64,000 nucleotides of DNA from Apostichopus japonicus (Eukaryota; Echinodermata; Holothuroidea; Aspidochirotida; Stichopodidae): NCBI RefSeq assembly GCF_037975245.1, contig NC_092582.1, positions 16,704,577 to 16,768,576 on the forward strand, written 5' to 3'. The position numbers were made by a program, and so were the translations under genes. Every line of letters starts with the position of its first letter. Positions within the stretch are counted from its first letter, which is position 1. This document shows, one piece after another, positions 49,201-61,200 of the stretch. The notes beneath the pieces are model-generated. The model saw nothing but the letters and a program-made list of their open reading frames with translations. It was not told the DNA's origin and searched no databases.

Positions 49201-52200
49201 GGCAGAGTTCCTATATGAGGTTCCATCTTCCTCCGGCGCCATGATCAACTTCCTCGGGGTACTGCTGTTGTTGTTCTTATTTTTGGGACGTGCCTCTTGG
49301 CCGTTGCTCAGCTTTCTCTCGGGGGTGAGCGCACCGACTTTGGTGGGGTCGAGGTTGTAATCCTCGATCAAGGTAGCTTCCAGCTCTTCCACTTCTTCTA
49401 ATCTCTTCAGGTCTTTATCAGCTGTCAATAGCAATGTCTGAGGCTACGAAGGAGAAAAAAAAACATTTTTAAAATCTTTTTCTTTCCCTTTTCGATTCAT
49501 CTTTTAATAAGTGGCGTGTTTAGACCCAGCCAGTTCCATGTCTTCGATGTACACTTATACAATTAGCAAACCCAAACACCGTCGTTGGTCAATGCGAGAG
49601 TAATACCTTTGTTCAACAACCTTCCCCAATGGTTAAATTAAATCTTAAATTCCATTTTGGAAGAGAACACATGTTAATGTTCCGTGACACAGAGGACTGA
49701 GGACTTGAACCAGTAAAATCATTGAAATTCCTAAATGTGACTTCGTTTCTTGGCCGTTGGTTTCATTATCATCGCTTTTTATATTCCGCTTGAAAATATG
49801 AAACTGGGTGCAAGAGGAAGTGAAAGGTATCACCGCCTCATTGCACTATGACAAACTGACTATATGGCGGCACGGGACACGACCTTTGAACTATGATATC
49901 TCCAAAAGAGGGCAAGGTTTTCTTTGTAAATTTCTAGGGAAGTTGCTCAACGAAAAGCCTCTCTATATATGTACTGTAGATACACTAAAAATGATGGTTG
50001 GCTTGCTTCTCTTTAAGGTATGGTCCATTAACAGTGTATAAATTTAAGAAATTTGAAGTGGTTGTCCCCAGGACAACCAGCTCACCAATTTTTGGTTGTC
50101 CTGCTGAAATTTTGGTCGTCCTGTAAAGCTATAGTAATTTATCTTCAGAAAAAAAATACTTGTTTGGGGCTCCTAAGAAACCATGAATGTTGAGCGATTT
50201 CATGGATTCTAGATCAAAATCTGTGTTTCTTTCCGCGGCCTTGCTGGATTTTATTCTCTAATAATGCTGACTGTAGCAAAGATTGTGTACATTATTTAGG
50301 TACATGATATTTTGCTGCAGGGCGTAACGATACCACGTGGTAAGCTGTAGGTGCCTCATAGTACTGGTCTATTGTTTTAGTTTCAGTAATGTTACTAGCG
50401 AAAAAAAGTTTGCATCCCAGGGACGCAAGCCCCCGAAAAAGTTTGCGTCCTGTAAAAAAAAGCTTGCGTCCCGATCGAACACCAATTGCGTTTATTGTGT
50501 GACCTACTGTACTAATACTAGTGTAGTATCACTGCCTATACTTTGTGAATGTTATACACAATATTATAGGGCAGATGGCTCAGTGTCTTAGCTTCGGTGT
50601 TTGACAGGGGAGGCCCGGCCGACTCCTCCTTTCGCCCACCCTGCCGTTTAAAAAAACAGATACCCCCAGCCCCCTCCTTCATCCACCCTTGTACTTCCCT
50701 ACTCGCCAACTCTGTAGTAGCTCCATGCTTTGTCCTTGCAGCGCTTCCAACAGCCAAACTGTTCAAAATCACTGTACCTACAGTGTGCATACCTCTCGCT
50801 AAATTCCACACAGTTCACTGTACTACTGCATTTACATAGGCCTGTTCGAACTTCATTTTCAACTACACTTGCCCAAATCTTTAAAATCTGATCCAACATT
50901 TATCCTGGGTTCTTTGCAAACAATCATCTGTGCGAAAATTACAGTAGGCCTATGTGAATAGATTTTTACGCAATGTCTATAAAAAATCAAACTTCAATGT
51001 TCTAAAATACAGAAGTAAGTTTACATGACACGAATGTTGCTCCAAAATAAACTTTTCCGAAGCACATGGTCAATTGAGCCGCGAAAAAGTTTGCAACAGA
51101 AACTACTGTGGTATGAATGCACATTTCACATTAGCAACTCTTATTGCAGAGAAAAGAAACATACTGTGAGATAAAATATCCGTTCCAGATCAGATATGTA
51201 AGCTTCCCACAAAACTCATAACATTTTCTGATCAAAACAATGATTAAAATATTAAGTGATAGTCTCAGAAACAATTCAAGTGCATCTTCGTACCAGCAGT
51301 GATTGTTGTCAAAATGTACCTTACAAATATGAGAGAAGGCCTAACGTTATGATATTTGAGTGCACACATATGATAGCCTTTACCACAAACTTTGTTATCT
51401 CTACACAAGGGAAAGTAAACATTGCAAGTAATTGTTGTTAAACATCTTACTTCTTGTTCATTGAGCACTGAAAATGCAAGAATATTGGCAAACAATCGGT
51501 AGGGACTATTAGCCAATCAATCACAGGAATCTTGGTAAAGCATCATTGTCTATTTTTAGCATGAAAATATCTGTAATGAAGTTTTGGTAACCCTGTACCT
51601 TGCAGTTGATTGTTATGATATATTTATTTTCAAACAAATTTAATGATCTGTAGTAGTAGGAGAACTTTTGGTTCTTGTCAGAAAAGTTGTGGTTTTTTTA
51701 AAAGAAATAATGAAAGATGTTCCTTCAAATATGTGTTTTGTTGTTTTCCGTTGACCTAGTTGTGAGTGTGTACTTGGTGTCTGTTTCTCAAAAAAAATGT
51801 TGTGGATGGGCGGGGTCTTTGCCTGTGGGGGTAAACCTGAACTCTGATTGGCCTTTGTTGACAAACGGACGGAACAGAAAATACCATGAAGCTTGGTTTG
51901 AGTCGTCCATGTCAATGTGAGGGCTTGGCCTTCCTACGAATATTATTTATTAGATGAAGGCGGAGTTTGGAATGAGTTTCTTCTTATTTGAAATGTCATT
52001 TTAAGTTTTTGGTTTCACGCTTGTTTCGTTGTCTTTTCCGTTTGTTTCACGGAACATTAACCAGCCTTTTTGAAAGTTTTTGGTTGTCCGCTGGGCAACC
52101 AGTACTTCACGATTTGACAACTTTTGGTTGTCCGGCAGGTAATTTGGTCGTCTCGGACGACCGCTAAATTTACACACTGATCAACATTTTAAATTTACAA

Positions 52201-55200
52201 GTCTCATAACAAGTCTCACAACTGCACATAGATTGCAAAATCCAGTTGTTCATGAAACTGAAACAAGAAACTTCTGCATAAATGCTACATTCAGTGACAT
52301 GTCAAGGTTGACTAAATGCTCTTCTTATATTACAAGGGGGGGGAACCATAAAGAAAAATAAATACAATCACTTTGGATGGAATAGTATGGAAGTTCTAAC
52401 TCGGGCGAACATTTCAAAACTAGGACAAACGCTGTCCAACTGCTGCATGATCTTACGAGCTGGGAGCAGCATGCTGATCAAGAACCCCATTCACTCTTTG
52501 TACACCCCTTTCATGCTCACCTCATCCAGTAATTTCTCGTAGCTCATTCCGCTTTTGATGGTCCTCCTGATCCAGTTGAGAGCAGTGTCGAACAGCGCCT
52601 TATCGCTGTGGATGGTTTCTTTGGTTTGGGTGGCAATTAATTCAATCTATTCGGGGAGAGGCAAAAATACGAAACCGCTCTCGATATGTGCATGAATTCA
52701 TATGATACTGAATATTCTATGGTCAACTGGAATACCCCATCACTCAAACACTATAAAGACCACCTATCAATGCCCTACTAATTTATTCCACTCTCCACAA
52801 ATTCCCCACTGAATTATCCCACCCATTCCCCATCAATTCCTAGTAACTGATCCCACCCCCCTCCCTACATGCCCTATTTTACCACACTCTCTAGACTACC
52901 TACCATTGCCTTACTAATTTACCCTCATCCTGTCCCATCAATGTCGTACTAATTTATCCCACTTCCTCCACAAAGTGCCCAATTAATATATCCCACCAAT
53001 GCCCTACAGTAATTTACCACCACGACCTACCCATCAATGCCCTACTGAGTACTGTAACTTACCCCCACTCCCACCCCACTGTGTCCTAATTTAAACAGCA
53101 CATCAATGTCAAATGCAGAATATGATCATGGTTCCATTATTTACCTTGATTCTTGGTAATTCTGTAAATTCATGGGTGGTAGCAACATGCTCCATATTAT
53201 TTTTTATACACTCTTCAGCTGCAATACTCAATTCCATATCATTTTCTGCTTTGGCTAATTTGTAAATCTCTGGAAAGGAAGGAAAAACAAAAAGAAAGGG
53301 AAACATTAAAGCAATGAAAATTAAAATCTGAAAACTAAAGATGAAAAAGAGTGCTTGGTAATTTCATTTCTTAAAAAAGACCTGCACTGTAGCTAAACAA
53401 TGAATGTTTCAATATTAATTAACCATTATACAACGTTACTTTACTATCTTCCTAAGTTTCCTTTTCACGCCTGTGTGCAAACATGCAGGAAGTTTCACAA
53501 TAGACATGTTTCTACCCGCAAGTGCACACAACATGTAAACTCATTCAAAACAGGAAGCCAAACAAAATGGTTAGAGGAGAAAGGGTTGTCAATATGGATG
53601 GAGCAAACTTCAAACCATAAACACAATGCAGACCAATCCCCCGCTGCCCCACCCCACCCCTTCATGGTGATGTTTAAATTGCTGCCCCACCCCACCCCTT
53701 CATTTTGATGTTTGCTATGTGGCCTAGTGTGATTGCATCCATGCAGTACAGTAGCTAATGTATATGCATCCATGAAAAAAGAAAGGGCTTTTATGTAAGC
53801 ATTTGTTCAGATATATTATTAATTCTGCTATTAATCGTGAGTGAAATATTCGGCCAATAAACAAACTGTATCTTTCTCCAATTTTCCTATTCATTCACTC
53901 TCGTGCATGCGATATGAACCTCCTTTTGCCACAAGACCAACGTGGCTGTCTTACTTAATATCAAAAGATTGCACTTGTATAAATGTTTTGATTTTATAAC
54001 GCAAAGAACACGATTGGAACAATATACAAGAAGAAAACCACTCAGAAATCCCACACACTGGCATTTTAACAAAAGTAATGTGTCAAATGCACATCTGTTG
54101 TCATGGCAACACCTCAGATAACCTTAATTATGAACAGGATATGTACTATATATAGACAATTTTAGTCTCTTCATACAAAAGCTGAAAGAAGGAATCTTCA
54201 AAATGCTTGACAAGGCAAGTGAAGTACATTAGGGATCTTTATTTGCAATGTAAGTTCTAGAGAAGAAAAAAGTACACCCACTTTTAATAAATAACAATAA
54301 TATACCGTGATGTAAACAAAGAGGCTTTGCCTTGCTCCAAGTCTGTCTAAGAAAAAAACCCAATTGTTTTTTCGACGTAAGAAAGAAGAGAATCGTTACA
54401 AGACAACCACTGTTTGCTTGCAACGACACAAAACGAAAATAACATCTACTTTTGGAAGAAAAGGGGCCTGGGTGAGAACAAAAGGATCTACTTTACTATG
54501 TACATGGGGAAAACAAGTCACCAGCAAAAAGAGTTGCAAAATTGTTGTTTTGCCAGGAAGAGACAAATAAAAAAAATTACAAAATAAATCTTCTTTATCC
54601 ACAATTGATCTACTGTACGTATCTCAATCAGTCAAATAATTTTACAGTTCCGCTAAAAAAAAAAAAAAAAACCCGTATTAACTAAGCTTCATAGTATTGC
54701 TCGCTTTATTTTTACATTCAGAGGATACTTGGTGTGACAGAAGACATCTGAGGCATTGTCGCAATATTACCAACTTTGCCTTACATGTAAATTACCAGAT
54801 TTTTCTCCGGATTTTTAAACAATTCATGCAAAAACCACTAGAGCTCAGTACGGTAGCAATATACCTTTCAATCATGGTTTCATGGATTGAATGTTCTTTG
54901 ACTGTAAGAAACGGAGCAGGCAGATAACCAGTGCTGTTAGTATGAATTTTTGATTGCTGAAGGGTGTCTTAATTATGTACGTGTTTATGTCAGAATGAAG
55001 TAGACTTTACAGCCGAGCAGTGACGTGCGCAAAGCCTGCATTTGAGTTGGTGTCAACTACTGTACATACCTGTAGTGCCACTTACCCTCTTTAATAAAAT
55101 CCTTGATTCGCATCTGGCCCTTACATGAAGGTTCATGCACCTGCCTTAATCTTTCGGTAAAATTTACAATTTTTCTCCTTCATCTCACCCCCCCCTTTCC

Positions 55201-58200
55201 CCACTCCCACGACCTTTGAAATCAGAACATACTGCACATACAGCAGACATTATGTGATCAAATACAGTCAGAATGCATAAATTTTTATGACACAAATTAC
55301 ATACATGTACAAGAACAGTTGAAGTCATTTTACGCATCTTATATTATACATGTTGTTTGCATCATTTGTTTTTATGATGCATTTGAATGATCAGACCAAC
55401 TGGTGTCTTAAACATATCAGTGAACATTTGAATTCATAAGACAAATGACACAAAAGAAACGGAACTTTGGATGATTTGGTCCACGAAAAATTCATCAATT
55501 TGATCATCCATTGAATCCCATTAGACTGTCTAATATATAGCACTTAGTAACTTAGCAACACTAATATTAAAGTCTTTTAGCCCTTTCATGTTGTGTAAGT
55601 TCCATACACATGAAACTGATGTCACTCCAAAAGGTAGTATAGTATATATAATTTCAGACGTGTTTCATAATTACATGATTTTCGTCTCTCATTGCCAGTT
55701 TAAATGTTTGTTTTTGTACAATTTAAAAAATTCTTGCTTTGAAAAAGATATTCATATTTTGGCCATTTAATACAGAAACTTTGTATTATCTCCATTCATA
55801 TGTATAACCTGAACATGTTTCAAATTTATGTGGTGGGAGAACCCACACAGAAATTGCATAAACGGTTAGAATACAGTTCTCTCATCCCCATCGAGACAAT
55901 TGCGAAACCAAGCACAGTACCGCATATTTACAACAAAAGTCCCCTAGGTATAATGTCTAAATATAAAACCATGGCGCAGCGTCATTCAAACATCATGAAT
56001 CTGAGCAAATGAAAGAATATTCACAGGTTCTGTACAGGCTAAATTTGTCTAGGACCTATCAGTGAGAGAGAGAGTATCATAAATATACTGCCAGTAACTA
56101 TGGCAACAGTTACTTCACACAGTAGCTGGTAGATCTGTTATGCAGCAATCCCTACACAGATTGCAGTAAGACATCATGGACTGTTTCATCGAGTAAATGT
56201 CTCCATTAAATCCTACCCCCACACTTGGACACCTATGCGTTTAGATAAATACAGAAATGCAGCATATGGACATGGCAGAAAGAAATGTTATGCACCGACG
56301 GTAAATTTGAACCACGAAATCTTTCCGTTTCTGGAAATTCGAGGAAGTAGCACAGGTCTAAGTAAGCTTCATCTTGTAAGGTGAGAGAGAAAGGAAGGTT
56401 TCACAACTACCGATGAATGAAAGCATATTTTCCCCTGAGTACAAGTACTGTGCAATAATGTAAAATCAATACAACGTATTCTTGTTCAATCGCTACTTTC
56501 ATTATGACGTTATTTCACAACAATCACATCTACAGGAATGTTCCCCTGTGTGCCCCAATGTTCCCCAAGAATGTTCAATTTCTTTGCACTATTTCTGGTT
56601 TAAATGAACTGCAAAATTGAGTTAATGGGATTGTTACTTTCGCCGCTTTTGAAAAAAAAACAAAACATGTTCAACATGGCTGCACTGCAGAGATGATGGA
56701 CACTAAAGGAAGCCTTCAATCTCACTCAATATTTGAGAAAAAGGTCAGATGCTGGGGTACCCTCTCGGTAAATCTCGGGTGGGGATGACCCCTAACTCCA
56801 AGAGCCAGGGGTTGGTGCAATACAGGCCTGACTAGTACTGTAGCACTCCGAAAACTAATCATAACACAGAAGGTTTGATAATGCTGGTTTTGCATCTAAG
56901 ATTAACAAATGGATAGTGCTTCAACTGACTGATGCTCTTGGCCACTTTTGTTAACCTTTCAGGATTTTTGTTGAACTAAAAGATACTTATTTATAAAAGT
57001 TTGCTGTCAATAATAGGGGATTGAGTCCACTACAATGGCAACGCACTGTACTACTGTATGTAATAAAATTCCATAGCAAATATTTGTATGAGTACCAAAC
57101 ACATCATTACTTGCATACAACCTGGGAGGTGTTGCTAGTCAATTCTGTTTAAGTGAGAGCACTATTGCAAGTACACATAAATCGAGCAATTGAATATGGG
57201 AGCCTGGCATCCCCAAAATGACATTTTTTTAACAATTGAGTACGCAAACAACATATACAGTGAGCCTCAGAAAGCCACCAGTGGAATATTTACTGTACAA
57301 AAATTTCTAGAGGTACGATACCTGTGCAAATGACATCTCCAAATTTTAAGACCGTAATTCACAGAAAATTCTGAAATCAACTTTGAGAAATAGGCGCTTT
57401 GCAAATTTATAAGATCAAATTACACTTTAAAACTTGAAATTCTACCCCTCCCCCCCTAATAAAATTGGAGAAGTGTTCATTGACCACGTTCTGACTCGCC
57501 CTCCACCCCCCAAAAACATGATAAGAAAGAAGGTGCAGGGTTGCATGTACTGACTGTTACACTGTACTGGTCCATAGTAATACTGTAAGACAATTGGGAC
57601 CATAACTGGGCTGAGGTCATCAAATTACATAAATTGAATTGCTATATACTGTATGCATAACTCAAGAAACGAATCCTCAAATAAAACAGTAATACTCTTA
57701 AATGTCCATGTCTGTCCGATAATTTACACATTATTGCACAAATGATAGTTTTGTGTGTATATATATATACCGTACTTGTAGTCTGATTTTGATTTTTATA
57801 CTAATATGATATTTTGAGAGCTAACCTTGTTTATGTCACACGACCGTCTCTAGACACAACCAAATCAATGCAGCTCATTCTTTTACAGTTCCGACTAGAC
57901 AACAGGCTGACAGACGTCAGAAATTACCAGCCATTTATAGAAGCAAAATTTAAAAAAGGTACTCAAAGATCATATTGATGCTCAGGGCAAGGAAACAAAT
58001 GGGAGCATCCTCTCAGAAACAATTTGCTAAAAGCATTCTTGGGTCAATGATTTTATTTCACCCGTTTTATAACACAAAGTAAAGTACAATTCGTTTCCAT
58101 GGAAACAATATCATCTTTGTTTTTATTTCCCACACCCATAATATTGTCCAGGAAATCGTTATTGCAAAATAAAGTTGATTTATCCTTCCGGACATTAAAA

Positions 58201-61200
58201 TCTGCCAATTTAATGATTGATGAATTTACTTGCATCAAGTTTATTTGCCTAAGTGTTGCATGTTTATTTATGTCAAATAAATACTGATAATGAAAAGTGT
58301 TAGGAAAAAAATATCTCCAACATCGGGAGAGCAAAATGTTTGTATTGGAAGGGAAACGATTCGGATTTTCTTTTAGTAAATTATAAATAAATAAATACCA
58401 TACATTATAGTGCTGTTATCATGAAAAAAAAACATGCTCGAGAGCACTGTACAAAAGAACCAATACCTGGAATATAAAATTACCAAACTTAAGAAAACCT
58501 AAAAGTAATTAACAACAGCAATAAAAGTAAAATATGATATAAGACAGGGTTATAAACCATAATAAAGAACAAAAAATATAAATATACATAAAAATATGGG
58601 CACGGTAATGTGAATAAAACAATGAATAAGATTAATGCCCATACTCAAGCCTAAAAATATAAGTTTTCAAATGCTTCTTAAAAGTGTCAATAGAAGTGAT
58701 ATTTCTCAAGTGACATTTCTTAATGTAGTATTTCTACGGCTAGTGGCATTATTTACCACCACTCCATGGTATCCCTATGGAAACCTTGATTTCTGAGACA
58801 GACAAGGCTCTATAGTGCTGATAGTCAACTCTTTTTTTGTTGTTGATTAATCGCATTCTCACGATTACTCGGTTACAGTTATGACGTCATCACTGTCATT
58901 TTTACATTGCAGAAATAGTCAATCTTTCTCAATGGTGCACTGTCTTTAGTTGTTCTTTTGTGTCTTAATGTATGGTGTCTAAATCATGTAAAAAAAATCT
59001 ACCAAACAAAAACTGTGAACAACTTTCAATCTACAGTACAACGTTTGTCAAAATCCTTCATAGTAAATCAAAAACTTTTGAATGAATCTACGAGGCTACT
59101 ACAACTACTAGCACTAATAAAAGCAAAGAACAGGCATATTAATGACAAGCAAACGCAATGAATCCAACCGGAGCAGGTGCTTGCCGATTTTAAACACAGT
59201 ACAGTGCTACTGTAGTGTAGCATTGTGAGAACCTGTACTTTTGCAATATTTGCTGACAAACTGATTTAGTGTTGTTTTTGATAGGTTACGTTATTTTTCA
59301 AATGAAAATTATGTGTAGTGCTAGCTTGTAGTCCAGTAATCGCAACCTTGGTTTTGAGCAAGCGATTCATCAAGTACCACTTTGAGCAAAGTAGTACAGT
59401 TTATGAGAAAACAAGGTCTACTAGTTGAAAGGAATGAGCCTGTAGGCTGATTTAGCATAATGCCCAACATTTTTAATGCAAGTCACTTTCTTGAAAAGTG
59501 AACCTTTGTGTTTTTTCTGTTGTTGTGGTTTTTGGCAATGAACTCTGTAGTCAAGCCCTAGATACCACACTCTGATGAACATTTGAGAACAATGAAACGT
59601 TTTTGTATGATTCTGTCCTATCAGTCTGCAAATCCCCAAACTAACTTCTTATACAGATTATCCCATGCTTGGATGGGCATGCCACGAAGGTTGTAATCTA
59701 AGCAACTTGCAGACAAACAATGAATTATACAACAGGCAGACACAAACATAGGTATTATATAACTTTATTAGAGCAGTGGTTGTTTGTATAGTACCAGTAG
59801 GTTTTTGTTCTTGATTTTGAGGCATTGTAAAATATTATATGATTGATCCATGTGGTGGAATTGGTGATGGGGGTAACCTTGAGTAATGCTGACCCCTCCT
59901 GAAAGCAGGTCACTTCAATATTCAGGAATTATTATATTCTCATTTCAGTACTTTTGATTGACATAGTCACTAACACTTATCCCACCTCCCCCTCCCCCCT
60001 CCTCCCAATCACTTTGGAGGACCTGCTTCACCAGTTGTGTCTCACGTTTATCATAGGTGACCCTCTTACTCTGCCTTTTGATGAACGGTTGGGTTTCTTT
60101 CCTCTCACAGTGATTACCCCCCCCCCCCCCCCCGCACAGATTTGCATTAATTGCAAAGCAATGTATTATTCTCAAAGCAGACTTATTGATTTTGCCTCTT
60201 CGGTATTATTTTGACATAAAAAAATCCCATAAGGATGAAGCTCATTATCATCACTAGTCAAGATTTGGATCAAACAATCCAAAACGCAGCAGGAAAAAGA
60301 AAAAGAAAAAAAAAATGTAGCACTTCATATTTGCATCTTACGTAGTTGTGATTAATACAAATATAAGTGTTTGGGGAAAAGAGGAGGGGGGTGAAAAATG
60401 TTGGGAAACCAATCAGATAAATTTATGCCTCGCTCATTAACCTTCACCTGGTGAAATAAAATCAAAGCATCTAATGTCGTAGTCTGATCGATTGTGATCT
60501 AATTTGCAGTAACACGTTGGTAAAACTGAGGATGGCAAAAGTGCACTGTCTTTTACAAGGTAACATTTATATGCAGTTTAACAGCTAAGTACTGTGAACT
60601 GTACTTTTGCAAACTTGAAGCTTGCATTATTCATTAAAGGGAAGATAATTTAAATTCAATTATGCAGACAGTCACCACCTGCCAGAGAGTTAACATTAAC
60701 CTGAACGTTGAGGATTTGTAATAAACCTGAATGATGACAGTGAAAAATGACATGTGAGACAATTCCAAGAATAAAAGAAGAAACAGTCAAAAAAACTGTC
60801 AAAACAAAAAGTGACATTTTCAAAATTTCAATCGGTTAATCTGACATGAAATTTAGATTTATCAGGCTTTGTACTATAGAGAGTGAATTAATAATAATAT
60901 TTTATCATACAAACTTAAAGACAGATGAAACCAAGGTAGCAACACAGACAAAACACACAGATAAAACACAAACACACACAAAGAAACTAGAGCATCTGTG
61001 ATGCAGTACTAGCTCAAGTACAATCTACCTGATGACAATTGGACTTCGGATGAAATAATTTATGTAATGGTTCAGTGCACCCACAAAGGACTATAACCAA
61101 CGAGGTAAATGAATCTGGAGGATTCATGTCAATTGGGTGCGCGCGTACCATGTATTGAGGGTCATGTGATGTGTTCCAGGGTGGTACTATACTGATATTT

